IMG/VR virus record: IMGVR_UViG_3300006104_000016
Location: 1 to 64,000 of that record
Source of the DNA: a virus
DNA length: 64,000 nt
Direction: 5' to 3' (one strand)
Every line of letters begins with the position of its first letter. Position 1 is the stretch's first letter. The translations under genes were made by a program, and so were the position numbers. This document shows positions 35,601 through 44,161 of the stretch, in pieces. Below the pieces are notes generated by a model. That model was not told the origin of the DNA and made no database searches. It worked only from the letters and a program-made list of their open reading frames with translations.

Positions 35601-36031
35601 ATTGGCAATATAAAGGTAAAGACTTTACAGAAGAGCAGATAGAAGATAATTACGGATTTGTATATCTTATAACAAATATAACAAACAATAAGAAATACAT
35701 TGGTAAAAAATTCTTCTATTCTGCTAAAACAAAACAAGTAAAAGGCAAAAAGAAAAAGTATAAAGCTTTTTCCGATTGGCAAACTTACTATGGAAGTAGT
35801 GACATATTGAAGCAAGATGTGTTACAATTAGGTCTTGAAAATTTTAGTAGAGAGATTATTCACCTATGTAAATCAAAAGGTGAATGTAGTTATCTGGAAA
35901 CTAAAGAACAATTTATTCGTGATGTAATATTAAGTGATGATTACTATAATACATGGATAATGTGTCGAGTTAGAAAATCACATATAAAGGATTACATTGA
36001 GCGATATACCAGAAACATTGAGAGAATTTAA
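35591..36031 (+). CDS. GIY-YIG-type endonuclease-like protein
   Basis: 146 residues. YGFVYLITNITNNKKYIGKK gives the two GIY-YIG strands (here FVY and KYIGK), followed by a basic loop (KQVKGKKKKYK), WQTYYGSS and later an acidic ETKEQF that may be the catalytic Glu. T4-like phages carry such domains in homing enzymes (Seg). Here it sits next to nrdB, a common homing target, but no insertion signs are visible. Confidence 0.65.
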   Translation: MGLNWQYKGKDFTEEQIEDNYGFVYLITNITNNKKYIGKKFFYSAKTKQVKGKKKKYKAFSDWQTYYGSSDILKQDVLQLGLENFSREIIHLCKSKGECSYLETKEQFIRDVILSDDYYNTWIMCRVRKSHIKDYIERYTRNIERI

Positions 36032-36368
36032 AAAAGGCGACCATGATGCCTTTTATTTTGTAGCATCACCTAAAGAAAAGGATGGTAGCTCAACTATTCA
36101 TTTTGAAGGATTCATGTATAATAATCCAGGTGTGTATGAAACCTATGAATTAGGTCAAATGTATCAAATTATATTGTATAGAGAGGATAAAGAAGGCCTC
36201 ACTAAAGATTTAGATTTATTTGAAGGCATACTATTAGACCCATACTATTATGTTTCAAAATTATTATCAGGTGGTTGGTATGGTGTAGTAGCAAAGAAAT
36301 CAACTACATCACACGAATTTGTTGATGAAGCGTATGCAGCACTTAAAAAAACAGAGTTACCAGAATGA
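35997..36368 (+). CDS. Conserved protein of unknown function (TTG start)
   Basis: 123 residues. The TTG at 35997 has AAAGGA five bases upstream, a good ribosome-binding site. It overlaps the GIY-YIG gene by 35 nt. Beta-rich with a GGWYGVVAKK patch. I do not recognise a family. Confidence 0.55.
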   Translation: MSDIPETLREFKKGDHDAFYFVASPKEKDGSSTIHFEGFMYNNPGVYETYELGQMYQIILYREDKEGLTKDLDLFEGILLDPYYYVSKLLSGGWYGVVAKKSTTSHEFVDEAYAALKKTELPE

Positions 36369-36787
36369 CAGAAGAAATTAAAGAAGAATATTCAGGTCCA
36401 ACGATACAAGAAAGGACTGCCAACAAGACCCACGAACTATTGGGTGAAGTTGAAGGTCTATTTGATAATTATATCAAAGATTGGGCTGATATAAAGAATT
36501 ATTCTTTCCTATACAACATAGGCGTTAAACCTATGCACGCTAAAGCTATTGTATATCATGCTCAAGAACAAATTAAAGCATGGAACGAAGCATTGGTATC
36601 AGAAGACGAACAAATTAAAGAAGCGTATAGTTGTTATACCAAAACACAGATGCGTAAGTGTATAACATGGTGGGAAAAGATTATTGAAGATTGTAACCGC
36701 ATAATTGAAGATGGCAAATTTTTAAGAAAAGATAAGAAGTTTAGAAAGAAACTTACCGGTAAAGCTAAAATCAGGTTGACAAAGTAA
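36365..36787 (+). CDS. Conserved helical protein of unknown function
   Basis: 140 residues, helical and basic at the C-terminus (KDKKFRKKLTGKAKIRLTK). It overlaps the previous gene by four bases (ATGA). The rnh promoter begins inside its last codons. No family recognised. Confidence 0.6.
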   Translation: MTEEIKEEYSGPTIQERTANKTHELLGEVEGLFDNYIKDWADIKNYSFLYNIGVKPMHAKAIVYHAQEQIKAWNEALVSEDEQIKEAYSCYTKTQMRKCITWWEKIIEDCNRIIEDGKFLRKDKKFRKKLTGKAKIRLTK

Positions 36788-36804
36788 TAAAAGTATAGTA
36801 TCCT
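36776..36804 (+). promoter_or_regulatory. Sigma70 promoter for rnh
   Basis: TTGACA at 36776-36781, 17-nt spacer, TATCCT at 36799-36804. The -10 is only partly consensus. The -35 overlaps the end of the previous gene. The same TATCCT -10 recurs at 60706 and, on the minus strand, at 45775. Confidence 0.5.
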
Positions 36805-36833
36805 TGCTATATTGAATCTTATAGGATTATATT

Positions 36834-37682
36834 ATGATACTCGTGGACTTAAATCAGGTGCTGTTAGCAGGTCTTATGGCACAAATAGCAAATCAAAAGA
36901 ATACCAAGTTAGAAGAAAATCTAATTCGGCATATGGTATTAAACATCATCAGAACTCATGTTAAGAACTTCAAAGGTGAATATGGTGAAGTCATATTATG
37001 CTGTGATAATAGAAAGTATTGGCGTAAAGAAGTATTTCCATTCTACAAGGCAGGTCGTAAGAAGACCAGAGAGAAATCTGATTTAGATTGGCATTTAATC
37101 TTTGATATGTTATCTAAATTCAAAGAAGAACTTAAAACAAACTTTCCATATAAAGTGATTGATGTTGAAGGTGCTGAAGCAGATGACATCATTGGTACCT
37201 TGGTACCTAGATTTGCACCACATCAAAAGATATTGATATTATCAAGTGATGGTGACTTCTTGCAATTACAACAATATGGTGCAAATGTTAAACAATATAA
37301 TCCATCACAAAAGAAATATGTTAAATCAGATAACCCCATACTTGATTTAAAAGAAAAGGTTATTCGTGGTGATAAGGGTGATGGTATTCCTAATATGTTT
37401 TCTCCATCAGATTGTTTTGTCCGTGATTTAAGACAAAAACCTATCACTCAAAAAGTCATGGAGAAGTATTTGAATGAAAACGTGGAAGATTATTCTGAAA
37501 CTGATAAAGCCAACTATGCTAGAAATAGAACATTGATTGACTTAACAATGATACCTAAAGATGTCCAAGAACGTATCATAAATACATATGATGAAATTAA
37601 ACCAGCACCTAAAAGTAAATTGATAAATTATTTTATGGAACATAAACTAAAAAATCTAATGGAAGTAATTGAGGAGTTTTAA
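36834..37682 (+). CDS. rnh: Rnh, 5'-3' exonuclease/flap nuclease (T4 RNase H type)
   Basis: 282 residues. FEN-family acidic clusters are visible: MILVDLNQ, ILCCDNRKYWRKEVFPFYKAGR, VEGAEADDIIGTL, LSSDGDFLQL, and the helix-hairpin region RGDKGDGIPN. It removes RNA primers and flaps during lagging-strand synthesis, as T4 RNase H does. Length is near T4 Rnh (305). Confidence 0.9.
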   Translation: MILVDLNQVLLAGLMAQIANQKNTKLEENLIRHMVLNIIRTHVKNFKGEYGEVILCCDNRKYWRKEVFPFYKAGRKKTREKSDLDWHLIFDMLSKFKEELKTNFPYKVIDVEGAEADDIIGTLVPRFAPHQKILILSSDGDFLQLQQYGANVKQYNPSQKKYVKSDNPILDLKEKVIRGDKGDGIPNMFSPSDCFVRDLRQKPITQKVMEKYLNENVEDYSETDKANYARNRTLIDLTMIPKDVQERIINTYDEIKPAPKSKLINYFMEHKLKNLMEVIEEF

Positions 37683-38105
37683 ATGAAAAATATCTATGAA
37701 GTGCTTGATGAATTTGAAGAAGCCAACACCAAAGAAGAAAGAATGGCTGTCATACAAAAGAACCTATCACAAACTCTAGTTGGTGTCTTCCAATTAGCAT
37801 ATCATCCAGATTATCAATGGTATTACGATTCAATGCCAGAAGATTATATTGTACCTGATACATTACCTGGTATTTCACGCAATCAATTATCAACGGAAAT
37901 TCGTAAAATGTATCTCTTTAGAAAAGGAGATCCTGGTGCTGCTAATCTAACACCTGAAAAAAGAAAACAATTATTATTACAATTATTAGAATCTATTGAA
38001 CCTCGTGAAGCAGAAGTTATCATTGGCATCTTTAGAAAAGATTTAGGTGTAAGAGGTTTGACTTATGATTTTGTAAAAGAGGCATTCCCTAACCTTCTTC
38101 CATGA
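37683..38105 (+). CDS. Conserved T4-like phage protein (DUF6433-like)
   Basis: 140 residues. It begins MKNIYEVLDEFEEA and ends with an EPREAEVIIGIFRKDLGVRGLTYDFVKEAFP segment common to a small protein family of aquatic T4-like phages. It starts immediately after rnh with GGAG upstream. Function unknown. Confidence 0.6.
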   Translation: MKNIYEVLDEFEEANTKEERMAVIQKNLSQTLVGVFQLAYHPDYQWYYDSMPEDYIVPDTLPGISRNQLSTEIRKMYLFRKGDPGAANLTPEKRKQLLLQLLESIEPREAEVIIGIFRKDLGVRGLTYDFVKEAFPNLLP

Positions 38106-38207
38106 AAGCCAAGGAGTAATATCCAAATATACCAAAAGATTATTGATTTTATCTCTATTTTTAGGTATAAGTAGGTATGCTCCGTTTTGATGATAATAAT
38201 ACCAAAT

Positions 38208-38225
38208 AGCTCTTGACAAAGAGCT
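38208..38225 (+). repeat. Perfect inverted repeat over the -35 of the 38.2-kb promoter
   Basis: AGCTCTT at 38208-38214 and AAGAGCT at 38219-38225 are exact complements around GACA. The palindrome contains the TTGACA box, so a DNA-binding protein or an RNA hairpin could control this promoter. Confidence 0.65.
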
Positions 38226-38241
38226 AAATCTATGATATAAT
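38213..38241 (+). promoter_or_regulatory. Perfect-consensus sigma70 promoter
   Basis: TTGACA at 38213-38218, 17-nt spacer, TATAAT at 38236-38241 with an upstream TG (extended -10) and downstream GGT. It reads into 38272. The rest of the 166-nt gap after 38105 shows no gene. Confidence 0.8.
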
Positions 38242-38271
38242 GGTAGTATAAAAATGATGAAGGATTATACT

Positions 38272-38589
38272 ATGATTATACACATGAGAACACCCAAGTC
38301 TAAACCAAAGAAACCAAACAAACAAAAACACGAACAATATGTAGCATGGTTAAAATCTCATGCTCCAAAACAGATTGTTGCCACTCGTGAACTCAAAAAA
38401 ATCCCACCATTTCGTAGAGAAACACCACACTATCCATCTTTAAATATGGAAGTTGGTGTAGCTACAAAGAAAGCCCCTGTTCAATATACAGGTGATGCCA
38501 TGTTAGGTGTTGCTACTATGCACAAGAGTAATAGTGTTCCTGTATTTCAACAAAAAGACGCTGAAGACATTTCAAGGATGCGAAGATGA
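38272..38589 (+). CDS. Small basic protein, unknown function
   Basis: 105 residues beginning MIIHMRTPKSKPKKPNKQK; very basic N-terminus. The start at 38272 is preferred over 38254 because AAGGA lies eight bases upstream. It overlaps the next gene by four bases. No motif recognised. Confidence 0.55.
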   Translation: MIIHMRTPKSKPKKPNKQKHEQYVAWLKSHAPKQIVATRELKKIPPFRRETPHYPSLNMEVGVATKKAPVQYTGDAMLGVATMHKSNSVPVFQQKDAEDISRMRR

Positions 38590-39263
38590 TAGCCTATAAA
38601 CCAAGTAGTAATATTATTCATTTTGAATTTGATACTCGCAAAGAGATTACTACAACCTTTTTCCGTATTCAAGAATATTATGAATCACCATTAGAAGGCC
38701 TAGTAGGCAAAAAGTTTTCGGTATATGATTTCTTAATTGAATCTATGGATAACATGGGTAATTTAAATTACTTCAATTTTTGGACAGGCTTTAACTTTCC
38801 GGATTATATTCTTAAAGAATGGATTAAATTAAATCCACAAAAAGAATGGACACCTAAAGAAAAAGAACTAATTGATAAAATCAAAGAGAAGGTCAATTGG
38901 AATGAAAAGTTTTATGTCATTGGTTCATTAAAGACGGATAAGACTGCATATAGGCATGAAATGGCGCATGCTCATTATTATACTGAAACCTTATATAAGG
39001 TTGATATGGACATTTTAACACATAGGCTATTGAGTAAGCATAAGAAACAATACCAAATCATTCGTAAGCATTTAATAAAACTTGGTTATAATACCAAAGT
39101 TATTATGGATGAAATTCAAGCATACCTATCTACCGAACCAAAGAAATTTTTAATTGAAGAATTTGGTATCAATTATGAAGAATTATCACCACTTATTAAA
39201 AGATACCAAAAGACATTCAAACAATACCGTGAGCAATCATATGAGCTTGAGGTATACCAATAG
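38586..39263 (+). CDS. HExxH-containing (metallopeptidase-like) phage protein
   Basis: 225 residues. KTAYRHEMAHAHYYTETLYK contains HEMAH, a zinc-metallopeptidase-type motif, with a possible third ligand further on (DEIQAYLS). The rest is helical and basic. It is upstream of the VWA/HExxH protein and separated from it by a hairpin and a promoter. Peptidase function is inferred from the motif alone. Confidence 0.55.
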   Translation: MIAYKPSSNIIHFEFDTRKEITTTFFRIQEYYESPLEGLVGKKFSVYDFLIESMDNMGNLNYFNFWTGFNFPDYILKEWIKLNPQKEWTPKEKELIDKIKEKVNWNEKFYVIGSLKTDKTAYRHEMAHAHYYTETLYKVDMDILTHRLLSKHKKQYQIIRKHLIKLGYNTKVIMDEIQAYLSTEPKKFLIEEFGINYEELSPLIKRYQKTFKQYREQSYELEVYQ

Positions 39264-39283
39264 TTGTTGTAAAAAAACAACAA
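39264..39283 (+). terminator. Stem-loop before the 39.3-kb promoter
   Basis: TTGTTGT (39264-39270), six A, then ACAACAA (39277-39283) form a 7-bp hairpin directly after the stop codon of the 38586 gene. No T-run follows, so termination would be weak. Confidence 0.4.
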
Positions 39284-39299
39284 ATGCCAAATAAAGTGC

Positions 39300-39328
39300 T
39301 TGACTGGCAAGTATTCTTGTAGTATAAT
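39300..39328 (+). promoter_or_regulatory. Sigma70 promoter for the VWA protein gene
   Basis: TTGACT at 39300-39305, 17-nt spacer, TATAAT at 39323-39328 followed by GGT. Belongs to the GCTTGACT...TATAATGGT module seen throughout 38-63 kb. Confidence 0.75.
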
Positions 39329-39355
39329 GGTCTCATATTAATTAGAAAGGTTTAT

Positions 39356-41467
39356 ATGGAACTAGTGCAGTCAAAATCACTTCTTGCCAAGTTAATGGCA
39401 ACAGAAAATCTTATCGTAGAGCAACGCAATGTTGATACGGCATCTTTTGATGTTAAGAACCGTGTTTTAACCGTACCTGTGCTTGATAAGAATATATCAG
39501 GTTACCTATATGACCTTTTCATGGGTCACGAAGTAGGCCATGCTTTATACACACCTAGCGAAGGTATGTTAAAAGCTAATGAACTTGAAATACCAATGTC
39601 ACTTATGAATGTCCTTGAAGATGTTCGTATCGAAAGAAAAATCAAAAACAAATATCCTGGTATTCGTAGCTCTTTTGTAAAAGGTTATCAAGACCTAATT
39701 AAAAAAGATTTCTTTGGTATCAATGATGTTGATGTTAATGAAATGAATTTTATTGACCGTATCAATATGTTTTCAAAAGGCGGTCCAACACTTGGTATCA
39801 AATTCAATGATGATGAACAATCATTACTTAAAAAAGTAGAATCAACCGAATCTTATGATGATGTTATCGAAGTGGCTAAAGAAGTCATGGAATACATGAA
39901 GATGCAAAAAGAAGCCAAAGATAAACTTAAAATGGAAATGGATGATAACGAAGAATACGAAGAAGACAATGATGAAGATGGTAATTCTGATGACGCATCC
40001 AATTATGATTTAGAAGGTGAAGGTAATGACGAAGTGAACCAAAACGATCCTGACCAATCAGGCAAACCTTTAGATGATAAAGCAGGTACATCAGCAGGTT
40101 CTGAATATTCATCACATACTGATGAAAACTATATGAAGAATCAAAAGAAACTATTTGCTTCTGATGGTTCATCATACTATTACGGTAACATTCCTGATTA
40201 TGACTTAACAAAATGTATTATTGGTCATAAAGCATTATGGGATAGATATCGTAAATACCAAGAAAAAATGGAATATGAAAGTCGTGGTATCAATATGGAC
40301 AAGTATCAAAAGATCCGTAAAGATGCTGCTAAGGTTGTATCATATCTTGCTAAAGAATTTGAACTTAAAAAGAATGCTGAACAATTAAAACGAGCATCTA
40401 TTGCCAAAACAGGCGAACTTAACATGAGTAGAATTTTCTCATATAAGTTTAGTGAAGATATATTCAAAAAGGCAACTATTGTTCCTGATGGTAAATCTCA
40501 CGGTCTTGTAATGTTCCTTGATTGGTCTGGTTCAATGGCTAATCATTTAGAAAGTACCGTAAAACAAGTAATTAATCTAGCATTATTCTGCCGTAAGGTA
40601 AGTATTCCTTTTGAAGTATATACCTTTACATCAGAATATGATGATTATGATGCCAATACAACATATGGCGGTTATCGTCCTACACCTAAAGTTGGTGATA
40701 TCGCTTGTGAGAGAATGAACCTATTGAATATCTTATCAAGTAAAATGTCATCAGCAGAATTTACTTATGCTGGTGCTGCTCTTGCTAAAATGTCAGCTGG
40801 TAGATTCTCTAATAGACCTAGATTCTTTGAATTAGGCGGTACACCATTTAGTGAATGTATTATGGCTGCTATGAAGTTAGTGCCACAATTTCAAAAAGAT
40901 TATAAACTTCAAATTGTGAATACCGTGTTCTTAACAGATGGTGATGGCCATGCATTGAATCGTGTGGTTAATGAAATGAATGAGCATGGCGGTTTCAGAG
41001 CAGATGCATACGATCCTGCAAACGGTGATGATTTCAGAAGTCAAAAAATGGTGATTGTTGATCCTGTTACCAAAAATCAAGAATATGCTCCTGATAGATA
41101 TGGTCGTGAATTAACAACTACATATATAAAGATGCTTAAAGCTAGAACAAATTCTAATATCGTAGGTTTCTATATTCTTAATGGTAGAGAGTTTAATCGC
41201 AATTCATATGATTTCTTTTCAGCCGCTGCTGACCATGATAAGATTAGATTAAACTTCCGTAAGAATAAGTATGCTATAGCGACATCAGCAGGATATGATG
41301 AGTATTATTTACTCCGAGCTGAAGGTATGGATACTGATGATGATGTAGAATTTGTGGTTAAAGAAAATGCTACAACAAGAGGTTTAGTATCAGCGTTTAG
41401 TAAGTATGCTGGTAATAGATTATCTAACCGTGTAGTGCTAAATAGATTTATTGAAATGATTGCATAG
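39356..41467 (+). CDS. VWA-domain protein with HExxH motif (CobT-like)
   Basis: 703 residues. MGHEVGHALYTPSEG (H58, E59, H62) is a metallopeptidase motif, followed by an EDVRIERKIKNKYPG patch. A highly acidic linker (about 195-240) follows. A C-terminal VWA domain begins with the MIDAS motif FLDWSGSMA (about residue 388). In aquatic T4-like phages such proteins are often labelled CobT, and the AAA protein at 54700 CobS. A MoxR-VWA chaperone/remodelling pair is more likely than cobalt chelation. The true substrate is unknown. Confidence 0.75.
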   Translation: MELVQSKSLLAKLMATENLIVEQRNVDTASFDVKNRVLTVPVLDKNISGYLYDLFMGHEVGHALYTPSEGMLKANELEIPMSLMNVLEDVRIERKIKNKYPGIRSSFVKGYQDLIKKDFFGINDVDVNEMNFIDRINMFSKGGPTLGIKFNDDEQSLLKKVESTESYDDVIEVAKEVMEYMKMQKEAKDKLKMEMDDNEEYEEDNDEDGNSDDASNYDLEGEGNDEVNQNDPDQSGKPLDDKAGTSAGSEYSSHTDENYMKNQKKLFASDGSSYYYGNIPDYDLTKCIIGHKALWDRYRKYQEKMEYESRGINMDKYQKIRKDAAKVVSYLAKEFELKKNAEQLKRASIAKTGELNMSRIFSYKFSEDIFKKATIVPDGKSHGLVMFLDWSGSMANHLESTVKQVINLALFCRKVSIPFEVYTFTSEYDDYDANTTYGGYRPTPKVGDIACERMNLLNILSSKMSSAEFTYAGAALAKMSAGRFSNRPRFFELGGTPFSECIMAAMKLVPQFQKDYKLQIVNTVFLTDGDGHALNRVVNEMNEHGGFRADAYDPANGDDFRSQKMVIVDPVTKNQEYAPDRYGRELTTTYIKMLKARTNSNIVGFYILNGREFNRNSYDFFSAAADHDKIRLNFRKNKYAIATSAGYDEYYLLRAEGMDTDDDVEFVVKENATTRGLVSAFSKYAGNRLSNRVVLNRFIEMIA

Positions 41468-41475
41468 GAGAAATA

Positions 41476-41700
41476 ATGGTGGAATTATCAAAATTTTATT
41501 CGGATGACGAAAGACGCCGAGCAGAGGTAGAATATACAGGTAATGGTTTTCTTATTAATTTTTATCTTGATGAGAAACTAATTCAAAAACGAACAACATA
41601 TTCAGAAGACGATGCTGAAATGATTGCTGAAGATTTTGTTCTAGGTCAAGCTGGCCCTAGTTTATTAAATGAAAATTTAGTTGGCCCAGCTGATTGTTAA
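41476..41700 (+). CDS. Small unknown protein
   Basis: 74 residues, acidic, beta-then-helix pattern (GFLINFYLDEKLIQKRTTYSEDDAEMIAEDFV). It starts 8 nt after the VWA gene with GGAGAAATA upstream. Unknown function. Confidence 0.6.
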   Translation: MVELSKFYSDDERRRAEVEYTGNGFLINFYLDEKLIQKRTTYSEDDAEMIAEDFVLGQAGPSLLNENLVGPADC

Positions 41701-41701
41701 T

Positions 41702-41956
41702 ATGACACAAACTACCGAAATATTAAATATCACACAAGAAGAATGTGCTGAAGTTATTCAAGCGATATCTAAAATACATAGATTTGGATTCGACATACAT
41801 AATGCTAAAGAAAATTTAGAACATGAGATTGGTGATGTCCTTTGTATGATTGATTTATTGGTAGAGAATTGTATTGTATCAGATTCTAATATTAATGAAG
41901 CAAGAAAAGCAAAAAGAGAAAAATTAAAACTTTGGTCAAAGATTAAGAACCTATGA
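41702..41956 (+). CDS. Short MazG-like NTP pyrophosphohydrolase
   Basis: 84 residues beginning MTQTTEILNITQEE. EECAEVIQAISKIHRFG ... ENLEHEIGDVLCMIDLL gives the ExxE...ExxD metal-binding helices of the MazG/dUTPase-2 superfamily. MazG-like proteins in phages may act on dNTPs or alarmones. Overlaps the next small ORF by four bases. Confidence 0.7.
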   Translation: MTQTTEILNITQEECAEVIQAISKIHRFGFDIHNAKENLEHEIGDVLCMIDLLVENCIVSDSNINEARKAKREKLKLWSKIKNL

Positions 41957-42075
41957 ACCCACATGATTTATTAAAATTCTTACAGACGATATATTGTTTT
42001 ACTTCTGAAAGTAATCCAATTAAGCCGGTCATAAAACAAAAGATTGATGAACTAAAGAGAGTAGTGTTTCAATGA
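41953..42075 (+). CDS. 40-residue small ORF
   Basis: MNPHDLLKFLQTIY ..., coupled to its neighbours at both ends (ATGA overlaps). No motif. Included because it fills the gap between the MazG-like and epimerase genes without overlap problems. Confidence 0.5.
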   Translation: MNPHDLLKFLQTIYCFTSESNPIKPVIKQKIDELKRVVFQ

Positions 42076-42902
42076 AGAAAGTTTTGATTACAGGTTCATC
42101 TGGCTATATTGGACAACATTTAGTTTCTTTATTGCGCCATAGAGGTGATATTGAACTTCATCTGTTAGATAAAGAAATTGTACCAAAGAGTAAACGATAT
42201 TTGATTGATATTCGTTCAAGTGATATGATAAGGCATTCTGCTGCAAGATTAGAACACTATGACACAATCGTTCATTTAGCTGCATTGGTTCGTGTAGGCG
42301 ATTCTGTAAGACAACCTATATTGTATTATGATACTAATATCAATGGTACAACAAACATAATTAAAGAGTTGAGTTATAACAATTTTGTTTTTGCATCTAC
42401 AGGTGCCGCTTCAAATCCAAATTCACCTTATGGTTATTCAAAGAGAGTGGCAGAAGATATAGTTGCCGGATATTGTGATAACTATACCACTTTTAGATTT
42501 TATAATGTTATTGGTTCAGAACATGGAATTCAACCTACTAATCCCGATGGATTGTTCCATAATCTCATCCAAGCGACCAGGACAGGTGAGTTTAATCTCT
42601 ATGGTAATGACTATGATACTAAAGACGGTACTTGTGTGAGAGAGTATGTCCATGTTATGGATATTTGCCTTTCTATCATCAAAGCCATTGATAAACCATC
42701 AAATAAGATAGAAAACCTTGCCTATGGAGACACTAGGACGACCTTGGAGATAGTTAATGAGTTTAAACGTATACATAATACTGATTTTAAAATAAACTAT
42801 CAACCAAGACGACCAGGTGATTTAGAAAAATCTTACCTAGATAATCCATCGACATATATGGAAAGGAATTACACATATGAAGAAATGTTACGGTATAATT
42901 AG
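42072..42902 (+). CDS. NAD-dependent sugar epimerase (GalE-like)
   Basis: 276 residues. Rossmann motif ITGSSGYIGQH, VHLAALV, FASTGAAS, catalytic YGYSK and the RFYNVIGSEHG and REYVHVMDIC patches are those of UDP-glucose 4-epimerase-type SDRs. Shorter than GalE (338). It may supply a sugar nucleotide for the transferases at 11.6-19.3 kb. Which sugar cannot be told. Confidence 0.85.
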   Translation: MKKVLITGSSGYIGQHLVSLLRHRGDIELHLLDKEIVPKSKRYLIDIRSSDMIRHSAARLEHYDTIVHLAALVRVGDSVRQPILYYDTNINGTTNIIKELSYNNFVFASTGAASNPNSPYGYSKRVAEDIVAGYCDNYTTFRFYNVIGSEHGIQPTNPDGLFHNLIQATRTGEFNLYGNDYDTKDGTCVREYVHVMDICLSIIKAIDKPSNKIENLAYGDTRTTLEIVNEFKRIHNTDFKINYQPRRPGDLEKSYLDNPSTYMERNYTYEEMLRYN

Positions 42903-43179
42903 ACGTATTAGATTGACTTTTTACTTAATTTTTGTTAGGATAGCACGAATGTTTTGGATGAATTTAGATACTACAGAATCGCTTCAAGAAGAATACAAGG
43001 ATATTCATAGGGCTTTGTATGGTTTTGCACCACAACCAGATAAAGACTATTCTGCTAGACAATGGAGTAATACAAGATGGTTAAAGTTACAGATTAAAAA
43101 GACACACCATGTCATTAAGAAGTTAAAGAAGACACCAGAAGGTAGAAGTAAGTTAATACAACGAAATATATTTTTTTAA
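42877..43179 (+). CDS. Small basic protein with N-terminal membrane segment
   Basis: 100 residues. A basic/hydrophobic start (RLTFYLIFVRIARMFW) is followed by a basic helical tail. It overlaps the epimerase gene by 26 nt; AAAGGA lies 11 nt before the ATG. Unknown function. Confidence 0.5.
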   Translation: MKKCYGIIRRIRLTFYLIFVRIARMFWMNLDTTESLQEEYKDIHRALYGFAPQPDKDYSARQWSNTRWLKLQIKKTHHVIKKLKKTPEGRSKLIQRNIFF

Positions 43180-43194
43180 AATTTAAGGATTATT

Positions 43195-43518
43195 ATGTTA
43201 AGACCGATTGGCGATAAAATTATTGTAAAACTGATTGAAAGAAACTTAAAGACACAATCTGGTATTATCCTATCATCTAATGACCCAGCCGAGGCACAAA
43301 AAGGCCGTGTGGTTGCTGTAGGTAATACTGTTAAAGAGGTTAGAGTAGGTGATGCTATTCTTCCTAACTGGCAAACTGCTTCACAAACTAAATTTGAAGA
43401 CGAAGACTATTGGATTGTCACCGAAGAAAATGTGGTTATGATATTTGATGATTTTGTTGAAGAAACTGATATCGTAAGACACGAAGACAACCTACGAGCA
43501 TTCCCTAAACTACACTAA
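43195..43518 (+). CDS. GroES-like co-chaperonin (T4 gp31-like)
   Basis: 107 residues. LRPIGDKIIVKLIERNLKTQSGIIL is the Cpn10 start with the mobile loop; KGRVVAVGNTVKEVRVGDAIL and a C-terminal EENVVMIFDD strand complete the fold. It likely caps host GroEL to fold phage proteins, as T4 gp31 does for the major capsid protein. Confidence 0.85.
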   Translation: MLRPIGDKIIVKLIERNLKTQSGIILSSNDPAEAQKGRVVAVGNTVKEVRVGDAILPNWQTASQTKFEDEDYWIVTEENVVMIFDDFVEETDIVRHEDNLRAFPKLH

Positions 43519-43519
43519 T

Positions 43520-43708
43520 ATGAAAAAAATAGCTGATTGGGACAAAAAAAGACTTTCTGAACTAGCAGAAATCGGAAAATGCGGCTGTGGAAAGACAAAA
43601 GACCCAAATGGATGGTGCGATAGCTCTCATTCTACGCTAACCAAAGAAGAAATCGATAAACTAAACAAGAATTCACTAGTCAAAACTAAAAAATATGTTT
43701 CAATCTAA
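43520..43708 (+). CDS. Miniature CDGSH-like iron-sulfur protein
   Basis: 62 residues. KCGCGKTKDPNGWCDSSHS closely follows the CxCxx(S/T)xxxPxCDGSH pattern that binds a 2Fe-2S cluster through three Cys and one His (Gly is Ser here, and one extra residue precedes the last Cys). The cluster is inferred. It begins one base after the co-chaperonin gene stop. The redox role is unknown. Confidence 0.55.
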   Translation: MKKIADWDKKRLSELAEIGKCGCGKTKDPNGWCDSSHSTLTKEEIDKLNKNSLVKTKKYVSI

Positions 43709-43868
43709 ATTCCTTACAGTTTTTCCAGCGTTTCCAACGATTTTCCTATTCCTCCTACTTACCGGATGCTCATCTCTTGAGAAAACGTGCATAACCTCAA
43801 AGGATTCCAGTCAAATTCAGACTGGAGAATTTGTCCGTTGCACTCCGGGATTCAAAAAAGACTTTTAA
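43695..43868 (+). CDS. Small predicted lipoprotein
   Basis: 57 residues. A hydrophobic stretch ends in LLLTGCSS, a good lipobox with Cys25 as the lipidation site; the mature part holds two further Cys (KTCIT and VRCTPG). It overlaps the preceding gene by 14 nt; no strong ribosome-binding site. Could be an outer-membrane spanin partner or an exclusion lipoprotein. Confidence 0.55.
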   Translation: MFQSKFLTVFPAFPTIFLFLLLTGCSSLEKTCITSKDSSQIQTGEFVRCTPGFKKDF

Positions 43869-43879
43869 AAGACAAAAAT

Positions 43880-44143
43880 ATGACTTCCAAACACATTTCT
43901 AACACATTTTCTATACAACTTACAGATATCCAGATGGAATGCATCATCGTGGGAGAACTCCAAAGACAACTCGAAGTCGCTCTCAAGTATAAAGAAGACA
44001 AGGAAGAGATAAAACTCGCTATGTCCTTAAAAGATGTCTTACAATTTTACATGGAACCAGATGCTTACAAGAAATATATCAAAAAATTAGACTGTAAGCA
44101 TATTCATAAGTATGATTCATCAAGATTTGTGATTGGCTTGTGA
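43880..44143 (+). CDS. Small unknown protein
   Basis: 87 residues starting MTSKHISNTFSIQL. Helical with two Cys near the C-terminus (DCKHIHK). The longer frame from 43787 overlaps the lipoprotein gene and lacks a ribosome-binding site. No family recognised. Confidence 0.5.
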   Translation: MTSKHISNTFSIQLTDIQMECIIVGELQRQLEVALKYKEDKEEIKLAMSLKDVLQFYMEPDAYKKYIKKLDCKHIHKYDSSRFVIGL

Positions 44144-44161
44144 TAATTTGGAGAAGAATAT

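Noticed and set aside
35591-36031. Homing endonuclease inserted in nrdB
   Set aside because: nrdB is intact and the GIY-YIG gene is a normal neighbour two genes away; no intron ends were seen.
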